Below, one piece after another: positions 48,255 through 57,368 of a DNA stretch of 64,000 bases. Both the position numbers and the translations under genes were made by a program. Position 1 is the first letter of the stretch; each line of letters starts with the position of its first letter. The stretch is from Butyrivibrio sp. AE3004 (GTDB lineage Bacteria > Bacillota > Clostridia > Lachnospirales > Lachnospiraceae): assembly GCF_000703165.1 (NCBI RefSeq), contig NZ_JNLQ01000002.1, positions 744,001 through 808,000 of the forward strand. Reading direction: 5' to 3'. The notes beneath the pieces are model-generated. The model was given only the letters and a program-made list of their open reading frames with translations. It was not told the origin of the DNA and made no database searches.

Positions 48255-49571
48255 ATGAAAAAGATTCTGATAGTAGATGATGAAAGAATTACATTGCGAA
48301 TGACGCAGCACATACTTGCGACAAATTACGAGACCATCTGTGTTACATCCGGAAAAGAAGCGATAGAGAAATATAAACAGGAACGTCCGGATATGATACT
48401 TACTGATCTGCATATGCCGGGGATGTCGGGATTTGAGCTTCAAAATACTTTGCAGGACCAGTATGCGGAGCATATTCCCGTTATGTTCATGACAGCGGAT
48501 GCGGACGAGGAGACAGAGGGTAAAGGATTTGAAGCCGGAGCGGTGGACTTTATCAGAAAGCCATTCCGGGCAGATGTGCTTATTAAGCGCGTTGAAAATA
48601 TACTGAAGAATGTGGAGAAGATTCAGGGTCTTAAGGCAGCAGCAGAGACTGACCCTATGACAGGGCTTCTCAACAAGGCTTCCTCTCAGACTGAGATTGG
48701 CGCTATGTGCAGAAATACACGTGGCGTACTTATGATGATCGATCTTGACAGCTTTAAGCTGGTCAATGATATATATGGTCACAGTATGGGTGACAAGATT
48801 CTGATCCGTTTCGCTGAAATAATAAGAACAGCGATCAGAACCAATGATATTGCAGGCAGAATGGGCGGAGATGAGTTCATTGCCTTCTGTCAGAATGTCA
48901 TGGATGAAAAGATAATTGCTGAAAAAACCAGATACATTAATGAGGAACTCCTTAAATCAGCAAAGGAATTTATGGGAGAGGATATGAACATCCCTCTCGG
49001 AGCATCAGTCGGTGCGGTTCTTGCACCATCTGAGGGTACGGATTTTCTGACCTTATATAAAAAGGCTGATAAAGCGCTTTATAACGTCAAGCAGAACGGA
49101 AAGCACGGACACAGCCTTTTTGTTGAATCCGAAAATGATAAAGAAGCCGATAAACAGACAGCCTCAGACATCATACAGGACATGATGATACTAGGGGAAA
49201 GGAGCAAAGGAAAAGGCGCATACAGCCTTAACAGCGATCAGTTTAAACTTATTTACAGATTTCTCTGCAGGGTTGAGGATAATTATCAGGTAAGCAATCA
49301 TTACATAATATTTACCATAAGCCCGCAGGGTACCGATAATGATAAAGTACCGGGAGAAATCGGAGACAGTTTTTATGAAGTGGTAAAGGACGCACTAAGA
49401 GGCAGCGATGTGGTTTCACAAAACGGAAAAAATCATGTTCGCGTAATACTCTTAGAGTCAGAGACAATGAACAGTGAAATGATCATTAAACGAATCATAG
49501 ACAACTGGAAGGGGAAGGATCCGTCGGGGCAATATGTAGTAACATATGAGATGGAGATGGTAAAAGCATGA
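48255..49571 (+). CDS. Response regulator diguanylate cyclase (REC-GGDEF-degenerate GGDEF)
   Basis: A 438-residue protein. The receiver (1-120) has DDE at 8-10, phospho-Asp51 in LTDLHMPG and Lys in IRKPFRADV. The GGDEF domain (~130-290) is intact (GRMGGDEFIAF, DPMTGLLN, IDLDSFKLVND) and has the RxxD inhibitory site (RTND). A third segment (~300-438) resembles a second GGDEF fold: GSDVVSQNGKNHVRVILLE sits where R-GGDEF should be. It should make c-di-GMP when phosphorylated. The stop overlaps the next gene by 4 bases, coupling cyclase and phosphodiesterase. Confidence 0.88.
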   Translation: MKKILIVDDERITLRMTQHILATNYETICVTSGKEAIEKYKQERPDMILTDLHMPGMSGFELQNTLQDQYAEHIPVMFMTADADEETEGKGFEAGAVDFIRKPFRADVLIKRVENILKNVEKIQGLKAAAETDPMTGLLNKASSQTEIGAMCRNTRGVLMMIDLDSFKLVNDIYGHSMGDKILIRFAEIIRTAIRTNDIAGRMGGDEFIAFCQNVMDEKIIAEKTRYINEELLKSAKEFMGEDMNIPLGASVGAVLAPSEGTDFLTLYKKADKALYNVKQNGKHGHSLFVESENDKEADKQTASDIIQDMMILGERSKGKGAYSLNSDQFKLIYRFLCRVEDNYQVSNHYIIFTISPQGTDNDKVPGEIGDSFYEVVKDALRGSDVVSQNGKNHVRVILLESETMNSEMIIKRIIDNWKGKDPSGQYVVTYEMEMVKA

Positions 49572-50878
49572 CACAGAAAAAAAGGGGATTATTAAATACG
49601 GATCGAAAAATCCATTATCTGACAGGACTTCCGAATGCAGGTGGTTATATAGATGAGATCCAGAAAAGGATTTTGGATGGAACCATAAAAAATTACACTG
49701 CATTTTACTTTAACCTAAAGGGTTTTGGAAATATAAATCAGCGCTACGGAATGCAGAATGGTGACAGGATCATTGTTCAGTTTTCGGAGAAAGTATGTGA
49801 CTTTCTGATTGATGACGAAGTACTCGGTCACCTTGGCGGAGACAATTTTGTCGCAATCGTAAAAAAAGAGCGAAAAGAAAAATTCTGTCGTCTGCTGAAC
49901 GGAATAGAGATTCTTCTTGGAATTGACGGGACCTGCCACAAGCTTCGTATTCCATCAACTATTGGGCTTTGGGATATTGATGAGGATTTTACAGATCCCG
50001 GTGAAGCCATAGGAAGACCGTCTATAGCACTTCAGCACGCAAAGCATGTTTTACACGTCCCGGTAGTCAGTGTTACCGATGATATGGTGAAGAGAGTCGC
50101 AATTCATAAGACGGTTCTTGAACAATATCAGAGTGCACTAAGCAATAAGGAATTTCTGGTTTTCTATCAGCCAAAGGTTGATTCAAGAACCAATATGCTT
50201 GTGGGAGCAGAGGGCCTTGTGCGTTGGAAGCATGACGGGCAGATGGTTTCACCCGGAGTATTCATACCGCCGCTTGAGCAGAACGGTGAGATTGTCCTTT
50301 TGGATTATTATGTTTTGAGAAGAGCCTGTGAGGACATAAAGAGGTGGACAGAAAGCGGGATGTCTCCCGTGACTATATCTGTCAACTTTTCCAGAAACGA
50401 TCTGCTTGATCCGGATCTTGCCGAAAATATTGACAGGATCATTACGGCATCCGGAATTGATAAAAAGAATATCGAGATCGAGGTTACGGAAACTGCCGAT
50501 GAGCAGGAGCACGGAGAACTTGCAAAGTTCATAAGTGATCTTTATTCCAGAGGAATCATGACGGCTATAGATGATTTCGGGGCCGGATATTCATCACTTG
50601 CGACGCTCAGAGAATTCCAGGTGCATACTCTTAAGATCGACAGATCCTTTATCAACACAAAGGAGTTCTCATGGAAGGATGAGATAATCCTTAGAGACAT
50701 TATCCACATGGCTACCAGTCTGGGAATGGATATAATCACCGAAGGTGTTGAGAGACCGGATCAGATTGAATTTATAAACAAGGTCGGATGCTTTGTGATT
50801 CAGGGATTTTACTATGACAGACCTCTTCCTGTAGAGGAGTTTGAGGACAGACTCAGAAACAAGCATTACGATAAATGA
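49568..50878 (+). CDS. c-di-GMP phosphodiesterase (degenerate GGDEF plus intact EAL)
   Basis: A 436-residue protein. The GGDEF-like domain (~15-165) carries GGDNF and lacks the first metal Asp (FYFNLKGFGN), so it is probably regulatory. The EAL domain (~190-430) keeps all key residues: Glu in GAEGLVRW (EAL reads EGL), Asn in SVNFSRND, Glu in EIEVTETAD, the DDFGAGYSS site, Lys in HTLKIDRSF, EGVE in ITEGVERPD and Gln in IQGFYYDRPLP. It should hydrolyse c-di-GMP. It is translated with the upstream cyclase (ATGA overlap). A strong terminator follows. Confidence 0.88.
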   Translation: MTQKKRGLLNTDRKIHYLTGLPNAGGYIDEIQKRILDGTIKNYTAFYFNLKGFGNINQRYGMQNGDRIIVQFSEKVCDFLIDDEVLGHLGGDNFVAIVKKERKEKFCRLLNGIEILLGIDGTCHKLRIPSTIGLWDIDEDFTDPGEAIGRPSIALQHAKHVLHVPVVSVTDDMVKRVAIHKTVLEQYQSALSNKEFLVFYQPKVDSRTNMLVGAEGLVRWKHDGQMVSPGVFIPPLEQNGEIVLLDYYVLRRACEDIKRWTESGMSPVTISVNFSRNDLLDPDLAENIDRIITASGIDKKNIEIEVTETADEQEHGELAKFISDLYSRGIMTAIDDFGAGYSSLATLREFQVHTLKIDRSFINTKEFSWKDEIILRDIIHMATSLGMDIITEGVERPDQIEFINKVGCFVIQGFYYDRPLPVEEFEDRLRNKHYDK

Positions 50879-50908
50879 TGATCAATTAAATATTTTGCAG
50901 CATACGAA

Positions 50909-50947
50909 AGGGACCATGCTTCGTCAAGCATGGTCCCTCTATTTTTT
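50909..50947 (+). terminator. Intrinsic terminator
   Basis: AGGGACCATGCTT, a 4-base loop, AAGCATGGTCCCT, then CTATTTTTTAA. A perfect 13-bp stem after the phosphodiesterase gene. Confidence 0.88.
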
Positions 50948-51029
50948 AAAATTTCCACTAACTCTGTAGACTGATCTTATTGTATCTGACATGGCGAGTT
51001 TTGGAGATTAAATATTCTGATTTTATTAT

Positions 51030-51194
51030 TTACCAGACAAAGGTAACTGCGTCTGCAATGTCTTCTGTAATTGTGTTGTCTTTTACCAGTTTCTTAAGCC
51101 ACATCTCAAGGTCATCAATTTTGTGATTGGTCTCTATGAAGTGTACGCTTTTTCCGTTTACATTTTTTGCAAGAAACAATTCATACATATACAT
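51030..51194 (-). CDS. Small protein of 54 residues, unknown function
   Basis: A short frame with strong support from its ribosome site: GGAGGAA lies 6 bases before ATG 51194. The product starts MYMYELFLAKNVNG, has a strand-helix pattern (HFIETNHKIDDLEMWLKKLV), and ends ITEDIADAVTFVW. It is soluble, acidic and unlike any family I recognise. It lies alone on the minus strand between the phosphodiesterase terminator and the fatty acid operon promoter. Codon use is like that of the neighbours. Confidence 0.6.
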   Translation of the reverse strand: MYMYELFLAKNVNGKSVHFIETNHKIDDLEMWLKKLVKDNTITEDIADAVTFVW

Positions 51195-51458
51195 GTTAAG
51201 TTCCTCCGTCTATATATTTTTGCTTGTTTCATGCGCTCGGCCGTTTTTGCATGTTCTTTTGTGTGTTCAATATTATTATCGAAGTGTGAAAGAGAAAACT
51301 TTAGGGCTAAAATCAAATTTTTTTTACTTTCAAAATCCATAAACTGTCTTAAAAAATAATTTCAAAAATATGGTTTCAACTAAGTTTAATTTTTTCGACA
51401 AACACAGAAAGATTCGGAAACGCAAAGGTTGCTATGTTATGTAGAACATATTACTACG
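51195..51458. other. Spacer upstream of the fatty acid operon, no supported gene
   Basis: AT-rich sequence with short overlapping frames on both strands but no ribosome sites for them. A small inverted repeat, ATGTT-ATGTAG-AACAT, lies at 51434-51449. The promoter of the small minus-strand gene should lie here. Confidence 0.5.
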
Positions 51459-51487
51459 TTGACAAAAGGAAACTTTAACGATAATAT
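51459..51487 (+). promoter_or_regulatory. SigA promoter of the fatty acid operon
   Basis: TTGACA (51459-51464), exactly 17 bases, TAATAT (51482-51487): an almost perfect housekeeping promoter. Predicted start near 51494, giving a ~45-base AT-rich leader before acpP with GGAGG at 51525-51529. The leader holds AATTTAGTTAAAA (51511-51523), possibly an operator. Confidence 0.8.
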
Positions 51488-51537
51488 TTCAAAGTAATTT
51501 AATTAAAAAGAATTTAGTTAAAACGGAGGAAATTAAA

Positions 51538-51765
51538 ATGAGCTTTGAAGAGATTAAGGAACTTATAGCAGAGATTCTTGCAGTAGATGAGGATAAGGTT
51601 ACAAAGGAAGCAAGTCTTATTGATGATCTTGGTGCTGATTCACTCAGTGTTGTAGAGCTTCATATGGAAATCGAGGAGAGACTTGGTATTAAGATTCCCG
51701 ATGAGGAAGTTGTAAACCTCAAGACAGTACAGGATGTACTTAATGCAATCGAGGCACACAAATAA
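51538..51765 (+). CDS. acpP: Acyl carrier protein
   Basis: A 75-residue acidic helical protein. The phosphopantetheine site is GADSLSVVEL with Ser35, and helix III (IKIPDEEVVNLKTVQDV) is typical. It carries growing acyl chains for the Fab enzymes encoded downstream. It is the first gene of the operon, ~50 bases after the predicted transcription start. Confidence 0.97.
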   Translation: MSFEEIKELIAEILAVDEDKVTKEASLIDDLGADSLSVVELHMEIEERLGIKIPDEEVVNLKTVQDVLNAIEAHK

Positions 51766-51791
51766 GACTGCCTTAAGAAGGAGGCTTCGAG

Positions 51792-52640
51792 ATGGGAACA
51801 TTTCTTAACTCTTTATCTTTTCCTGCCAGAGTAAGGAAGGATTTGGGAGAGGTTTTTCTTAAAAAAGATAAGGATCCGGTTTTTATAACCTGCAAAGCCT
51901 GTAACAGAAGAGCGCTTAAACAGGACTGGCAAAAAAACTACTATGTATGTCCCGTGTGCGGTAATTACAGACCGATAGGCGCATATTACAGATTATCGCT
52001 GATTCTTGATAAGGGAACCTTCAAGGAACTGAACGAGGATTTAAAGGCAAGAGATCCCATGGAATTTCCGGAGTACCGGGATAAATTAAAAAAGCAGATT
52101 GAAAAGACCGGACTTCCCGAGGCAGCTGTTACTGCTACAGGAAAAATTAACGGACACAAGGTTGTTGCAATAGTTCTTGACAGTCGTTTCTTTATGGGGA
52201 GCATGAGCAGTACCGTCGGTGAAAAGGTAACAAGAGCTGTCGAATATGCAACAGAAAAAAAGATGCCTCTGATTATTTTCTCAGCAAGTGGCGGAGCCAG
52301 AATGCAGGAGGGGATATTCAGTCTGATGCAGATGGCAAAGACCGCAGCTGCGATTGAAGAGTTTAACGCATCGGGCGGCCTTTACATAAGCTTTCTTACA
52401 CATCCGACCACAGGCGGTGTTACTGCAAGCTTTGCATCACTGGGCGATATAACTCTTGCGGAGCCCGGAGCACTTATTGGCTTTGCCGGTCCCAGAGTTA
52501 TTGAGCAGACAATCCATAAAAAACTTCCAAAGGGATTTCAGAGAAGTGAGTATCTTGAAGCCCACGGCTTTGTGGACAAAATCGTACCAAGAAGTGAGAT
52601 GAGAGATACGATTATTCAGCTCATTGAGCTGCATGAGTGA
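51792..52640 (+). CDS. accD: Acetyl-CoA carboxylase carboxyltransferase subunit beta
   Basis: A 282-residue subunit. The N-terminal zinc ribbon is present (CKACNRR ... CPVCGNY, ~36-58) and the crotonase-fold domain carries SASGGARMQEG and HPTTGGVTASFA, which form the oxyanion and CoA region. With AccA it transfers CO2 from carboxybiotin to acetyl-CoA, making malonyl-CoA. AAGGAGG lies ~7 bases before ATG 51792. Confidence 0.96.
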   Translation: MGTFLNSLSFPARVRKDLGEVFLKKDKDPVFITCKACNRRALKQDWQKNYYVCPVCGNYRPIGAYYRLSLILDKGTFKELNEDLKARDPMEFPEYRDKLKKQIEKTGLPEAAVTATGKINGHKVVAIVLDSRFFMGSMSSTVGEKVTRAVEYATEKKMPLIIFSASGGARMQEGIFSLMQMAKTAAAIEEFNASGGLYISFLTHPTTGGVTASFASLGDITLAEPGALIGFAGPRVIEQTIHKKLPKGFQRSEYLEAHGFVDKIVPRSEMRDTIIQLIELHE

Positions 52641-52666
52641 TTTAGGAATCATGGAGGAATCAGTCT

Positions 52667-53671
52667 ATGATAGAGAAAATCTTAAAGTCAGTTGAAAAGC
52701 TTGATAAAAAAATATCCGCACTTGAAAAAAAGGCAGCCGGAGAAACTAACGAACTGGTAAAGACAGCAATAGAGTGTGACGAGCTCCTTGAAGGCATTGA
52801 GGATGAATACGAAGCGTGGGAAATTCAGGGAACTGAAATCGAGAAATTGAAAAAACTACGTGACTGTCTTCTTGAGGACTGCGAAAAGCTGACGCCCGAC
52901 GAGAAAGTGTTCCTTGCAAGGCATCCGAAAAGACCACATATAGAAGATTTTATATCAGGGCTTTTTACGGATTTCTTTGAGCAAAAGGGTGATCATCTTT
53001 TTGATGAGGATAAGAGTATTTTCGGAGGAATCGCAAGATTTCACGGGATACCTGTCACTGTTGTCGGACACAGAAAAGGTCATACTATGGAAGAAAATAT
53101 GGCCTATAATTTCGGAATGCCATGTCCCGAAGGATACAGGAAAGCCTTAAGACTTATGAATCAGGCAGAAAAATTCGGCAGACCTATTATCACCTTCATA
53201 GATACACCCGGTGCATATCCGGGACTTGAAGCGGAAGAACATGGGCAGGGAGAGGCTATTGCCATGAACCTTGCAAAGATGAGCCAATTCCACGTGCCGA
53301 TAATTGCAGTTGTTACAGGTGAGGGAAATTCCGGAGGAGCTCTTGCGATAGGCGTTGCTAACAGAATTTTAATGCTGGAAAACGCAGTCTATTCGATTCT
53401 TAGTCCTGAGGGATTTGCAAGTATTCTCTGGAAGGATGCAGACAGACACAAGGAAGCCTGCAAGCTCATGAAACTTACAGCAGATGATCTTCTTGAAGCA
53501 GGTGTTGCCGATGCTATTGTAAAAGAACCTGTCGGCGGAGCTCAGAGAAACTATGAAGAAGTGTTTAAAAATCTCGACAAAGAGCTCTATTCCCATCTTA
53601 AAGAGCTAATGACACTGTCACCTTCAGGCTGTAAGAGTGAAAGACAGATGAAGTACAGGAAGATTGGATAA
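52667..53671 (+). CDS. accA: Acetyl-CoA carboxylase carboxyltransferase subunit alpha
   Basis: A 334-residue subunit with a helical N-terminal part (coiled-coil-like LKSVEKLDKKISALEKKAAG) slightly longer than usual, then the carboxyltransferase fold: HPKRPHIEDFISGLFTDFFE, MPCPEGYRKALRLM, IDTPGAYPGLEAEEHGQGEA and TGEGNSGGALAIGV. It pairs with AccD. The biotin carrier (accB) and biotin carboxylase (accC) genes usual in such operons are not in this cluster or elsewhere in the window. Confidence 0.95.
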   Translation: MIEKILKSVEKLDKKISALEKKAAGETNELVKTAIECDELLEGIEDEYEAWEIQGTEIEKLKKLRDCLLEDCEKLTPDEKVFLARHPKRPHIEDFISGLFTDFFEQKGDHLFDEDKSIFGGIARFHGIPVTVVGHRKGHTMEENMAYNFGMPCPEGYRKALRLMNQAEKFGRPIITFIDTPGAYPGLEAEEHGQGEAIAMNLAKMSQFHVPIIAVVTGEGNSGGALAIGVANRILMLENAVYSILSPEGFASILWKDADRHKEACKLMKLTADDLLEAGVADAIVKEPVGGAQRNYEEVFKNLDKELYSHLKELMTLSPSGCKSERQMKYRKIG

Positions 53672-53676
53672 GCGCA

Positions 53677-54627
53677 ATGAAGAATGTTGAGATATTGGGA
53701 ACCGGTAGAGCGATTCCTTCAAAGGTCGTAACTAACGATGACCTTGCAAAAATAGTGGATACAAGTGATGAGTGGATCAGTACCAGAACCGGAATCAGAC
53801 AAAGATATTTTTGCGATGAAAACGAAACTGCGGACAGTCTGGCAATTGAGGCTGCAAAAAAGGCTATCGAGGCATCCGGATTATCCAAAGATGATATAGG
53901 TGTATGCATATGTGCCACACTTTCCGGTGATTATGCTACTCCAAGCATGGCATGCATGGTACAAAGTACATTACAGCTACGGGAAGACATAGCAACCTTT
54001 GACGTAAATGCAGCCTGCAGCGGCTTTTTATACGGAATAGAAATAGCAAGGGGAATGCTTTGCTGCAGCGGTGAAAAATATGCACTTGTTATAGGCTGCG
54101 AGCAGTTATCGAAACTTCTTGATATGAACGACCGCTCAACCTGTGTTCTTTTCGGTGACGGAGCGGGAGCAGCTGTTATAGGTGTTACAGATGATGCAAC
54201 CTACGCATCAACGCTCGGTGCGAGAGGCGGACAAGAGATTCTGGCAAACGGTCCCGGACCCGATCCCAGTAATATTCAGATGGACGGTAAGGCGGTATTT
54301 AAATTTGCAACCTCAATTATACCAAAGTGCATAGATGAACTTCAGAAAAAGAGCGGATTTGCGGTAAGTGATGTAAGCAAAGTGGTGTGTCATCAGGCTA
54401 ATGAGAGAATCATAGATTTTGTCATAAGAAGAATGAAGGCAGATCCTGAAAAGTTTTATAAAAACATGGACCGCTACGGAAATACAAGTGCAGCTTCAGT
54501 GCCGATTGCGCTGGATGAGCTTGTTCGAAACGGCAGCATAAAAGACGGTGATCTTCTTATGATGGTCGGTTTTGGTGGCGGTCTTACCTGGGCAGGAGCC
54601 CTCATACGCTACGCCGGGAAAAAATAA
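53677..54627 (+). CDS. fabH: Beta-ketoacyl-ACP synthase III
   Basis: A 316-residue condensing enzyme. The triad is visible: Cys in VNAACSGFLYG (~112), His in VCHQANERI and Asn in YGNTSAASVP. It joins acetyl-CoA (or a branched starter) with malonyl-ACP to begin chains. It starts five bases after accA, which implies tight coupling. The frame is intact and of normal length. Confidence 0.96.
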   Translation: MKNVEILGTGRAIPSKVVTNDDLAKIVDTSDEWISTRTGIRQRYFCDENETADSLAIEAAKKAIEASGLSKDDIGVCICATLSGDYATPSMACMVQSTLQLREDIATFDVNAACSGFLYGIEIARGMLCCSGEKYALVIGCEQLSKLLDMNDRSTCVLFGDGAGAAVIGVTDDATYASTLGARGGQEILANGPGPDPSNIQMDGKAVFKFATSIIPKCIDELQKKSGFAVSDVSKVVCHQANERIIDFVIRRMKADPEKFYKNMDRYGNTSAASVPIALDELVRNGSIKDGDLLMMVGFGGGLTWAGALIRYAGKK

Positions 54628-54652
54628 TAGGTTGATGGATGAGGTTTGAAAA

Positions 54653-55552
54653 ATGAAGAAGATTAATGAAATACTCGGAACTGAATTTCCGATAATCCAG
54701 GGTGGTATGGCAAACATTGCTACAGGAGAATTTGCGGCAGCCTGTTCAAATGCAGGAGCACTCGGACTTATCGGCGTAGGCGGAATGAACCCTAAGATGC
54801 TCAGGGAAGAAATCAGAATATGTAAAAGTAAAACAGATAGGCCGTTTGGTGTTAACATTATGCTTCTGCATCCCGATGCTGATGAGTTTGCGGACATAGT
54901 TGTTGAAGAGGGAGTAAAGGTTGTTACAACGGGAGCAGGAAACCCCGCAAAGTACATGGAGAAGTGGAAGGCAGCAGGGATAACTGTTATTCCGGTTGTA
55001 GCAGCACCAATACTTGCAAAGGCACTTGAAAAAAGCGGGGCTGACATGATCATTGCAGAGGGCTGTGAGAGCGGAGGACACGTGGGTGAAATGACAACCA
55101 TGACACTTGTTCCGCAGACAGTCGATGCAGTAAACATTCCTGTAATAGCAGCAGGAGGAATTGCTGATGAGAGACAGGTTAAGGCTGCATTTGCTCTCGG
55201 CGCCAGTGGTATCCAGGTTGGAACATGTCTTCTTGCCAGCAATGAATGTCCTATTCACGATAACTACAAAAAGGCAGTTTTGAAGGCAAAAGGAACAGAC
55301 GCAATTGTAACCGGAAGAATCGGCGGTACACCGGTACGTGTTCTTAAAAACAAAATGACAAGAGAATACATCAGACAGGAAAAGGCAGGAGCCGATCTTA
55401 TGGAGCTTGAAAAGTTCACACTTGGAAGCCTCAGAAGAGCAGTATTTGAAGGTGACACTGATACAGGAAGTCTCATGGCAGGTCAGACTTGCGGACAGCT
55501 TACAAAAATAAGACCTGTAAGGGAGATATTTGAGGAGTTGATGAGAGCATGA
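54653..55552 (+). CDS. fabK: Enoyl-ACP reductase II (FabK)
   Basis: A 299-residue FMN enzyme of the nitronate monooxygenase-like TIM-barrel family. Landmarks: PIIQGGMANIATGEFAAACS, NIMLLHPDADEF, the phosphate-binding IAAGGIADERQVKAAFALGA and GIQVGTCLLASNEC. It reduces trans-2-enoyl-ACP; the position in the fab operon supports FabK over a nitronate monooxygenase. No FabI, FabL or FabV gene occurs in the window. Its stop overlaps the fabD start by 4 bases. Confidence 0.93.
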   Translation: MKKINEILGTEFPIIQGGMANIATGEFAAACSNAGALGLIGVGGMNPKMLREEIRICKSKTDRPFGVNIMLLHPDADEFADIVVEEGVKVVTTGAGNPAKYMEKWKAAGITVIPVVAAPILAKALEKSGADMIIAEGCESGGHVGEMTTMTLVPQTVDAVNIPVIAAGGIADERQVKAAFALGASGIQVGTCLLASNECPIHDNYKKAVLKAKGTDAIVTGRIGGTPVRVLKNKMTREYIRQEKAGADLMELEKFTLGSLRRAVFEGDTDTGSLMAGQTCGQLTKIRPVREIFEELMRA

Positions 55553-56487
55553 AAACAGCATTTTTGTATGCGGGACAGGGGAGCCAGCACAAGGGAATGG
55601 GCGAGGATCTCTACCGTGATTATGAAGAATTCAGAGAAGTATTTGACAAGGCAGACCTTGCTTTTGATCTTAAAAAGATGTGTTTTGAAGATCCTAAAGA
55701 AGAACTTAATCTCACAAAGTACACGCAGCCATGCATGGTGGCTTTTGCTGCCGGCGTGACAGCAATTTTAAATAAAAACGGAATAAAGCCTGACTACCTT
55801 GCAGGCCTTTCTCTTGGCGAATATTCAGCTCTTCATGCCTCAGGGGTATGGGATGCTGTAACTACAGTAAAGCTTGCAGCCTTCAGAGGAGAAGCAATGA
55901 CGAAGGCTGCTGATGGTGTAGATTCCAAGATGGCAGCAATCATCGGATTATCAAGAGAAAAGCTTACAGAGTGCGTGGAGGAAGCAGCCTCCGAAGGTAT
56001 TGTTTCAATATGCAATGACAACTGCCCCGGACAGATAGTAATAGGCGGTGAAAAAAATGCAGTTGAAAAGGCTGCGGAACTGGCAAAGGAAAAAGGTGCA
56101 AAACGAGCTATGTACCTTAATGTCAGCGGCCCTTTTCATACACAGTTCATGAGTCCTGCGGGGAAAGAGCTTAAAGCATATTTTAAGGATATTACCTTTA
56201 ATGAAGAGCAGATACCCGTGGTATTTAATGTTACAGGTGATGAGCGTGACAGCTCTGAATCTGTACAGGAGCTTTTGGAAAAACAGGTTAGGAGCGGGGT
56301 AAAGATGACTCAGACAATAGAACATCTTCTTTCAAAAGGAGTAAGACGTTTTGTTGAAATCGGCCCCGGAAAAGCTTTGACAGGCTTTGTTAAGCGTACG
56401 GCAAAGGAGATGAACATAGATGATATCGAATGCATCACACTTGAAAGCTCCGATAGCATAAAAGAGTATATCGAACTGGCAAGCTGA
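55549..56487 (+). CDS. fabD: Malonyl-CoA:ACP transacylase
   Basis: A 312-residue enzyme. The nucleophile is Ser in GLSLGEYSALHA, and the partner His lies in NVSGPFHTQFM; the N-terminal FLYAGQGSQHKGMG is the usual oxyanion region. It loads malonate onto the acyl carrier protein. It overlaps fabK by 4 bases and is followed by a 57-base spacer before fabG. Confidence 0.95.
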   Translation: MKTAFLYAGQGSQHKGMGEDLYRDYEEFREVFDKADLAFDLKKMCFEDPKEELNLTKYTQPCMVAFAAGVTAILNKNGIKPDYLAGLSLGEYSALHASGVWDAVTTVKLAAFRGEAMTKAADGVDSKMAAIIGLSREKLTECVEEAASEGIVSICNDNCPGQIVIGGEKNAVEKAAELAKEKGAKRAMYLNVSGPFHTQFMSPAGKELKAYFKDITFNEEQIPVVFNVTGDERDSSESVQELLEKQVRSGVKMTQTIEHLLSKGVRRFVEIGPGKALTGFVKRTAKEMNIDDIECITLESSDSIKEYIELAS

Positions 56488-56544
56488 TGAAAAAGGCCGG
56501 TATGAGTCAGATAAAAATGCGTTTATAGATGAGAGAGGTAATCG

Positions 56545-57282
56545 ATGACAAGAACAGTAATAGTTACCGGTGGAAGCAGGGGCATTGGCCGTGAGCTTGC
56601 AATTAGTTTTTCCAAAAAGAATTACAATGTAGTTATCAGTTATGCCGGAAATGAGGGTGCAGCCGCAGAAACAAAAGCACTGTGCAAGGAAAACGGAGCA
56701 GCGGATGTACTCACATTTAAAGGCGATGTATCCGATGAAAATGCCTGTGAAGAGCTGGTAAAAACAGCAATGGAAAAATACGGACAGGTAGATGTCCTTG
56801 TAAATAATGCAGGAATCACAAGAGACGGACTTCTTGCAAGAATGAGCGCAGAGGATTTTGACAATGTGATAGCAACAAACCTGCGCGGTGCATTTCTTAT
56901 GAGCAGGTTTGTAACAAAGCCCATGATGAAACAACGCTACGGCAGGATCATTAACATTTCAAGTGTTGTCGGCGTACATGGCAATGCAGGACAGGCTAAC
57001 TACAGTGCAAGTAAGGCAGGTCTTATCGGTATGACAAAGAGTATTGCAAAGGAACTTGCATCAAGAAATATTACTGTAAATGCTGTTGCACCGGGGATGA
57101 TCGAAACGGATATGACTGATGCACTTACAGATGCCCAGAAGGAAAGCATTAATTCATCAATACCTGTAAAGAGAATGGGAACTCCGGCTGATATTGCAAA
57201 CGCAGTACTTTTCCTTGCAGATGAAAACAGTAGCTACATTACAGGGCATGTTCTTGCAGTTGATGGTGGCATGGGAATCTGA
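56545..57282 (+). CDS. fabG: 3-oxoacyl-ACP reductase
   Basis: A 245-residue short-chain dehydrogenase. The cofactor loop is TGGSRGIGREL, followed by NNAGITRDGL and the catalytic Ser, Tyr and Lys in INISSVVGV and YSASKAGLIG. The C-terminal AVDGGMGI is typical. It reduces 3-ketoacyl-ACP with NADPH. GAGAGG precedes the ATG. Confidence 0.95.
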   Translation: MTRTVIVTGGSRGIGRELAISFSKKNYNVVISYAGNEGAAAETKALCKENGAADVLTFKGDVSDENACEELVKTAMEKYGQVDVLVNNAGITRDGLLARMSAEDFDNVIATNLRGAFLMSRFVTKPMMKQRYGRIINISSVVGVHGNAGQANYSASKAGLIGMTKSIAKELASRNITVNAVAPGMIETDMTDALTDAQKESINSSIPVKRMGTPADIANAVLFLADENSSYITGHVLAVDGGMGI

Positions 57283-57368
57283 TTTTCCTTCAGTTTACTT
57301 TAGTACGTAAAAACAGAATGCTCCTAAGAGCGAAGCTGAAAGCATGCATATACAGATGAGAGGACAAT

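Noticed and set aside
51395..51450. Possible c-di-GMP-I (GEMM) riboswitch, because of AACGCAAAG preceded by a GAAA run
   Set aside because: The bases before GAAA cannot pair with those after it (the expected second helix is missing), the GCAAACC element is absent, and the stretch lies upstream of the TTGACA/TAATAT promoter of the fatty acid operon.
54746..55561. 271-codon minus-strand frame opposite fabK
   Set aside because: FabK is intact and typical on the plus strand; the reverse frame is a Cys-rich shadow without ribosome site.
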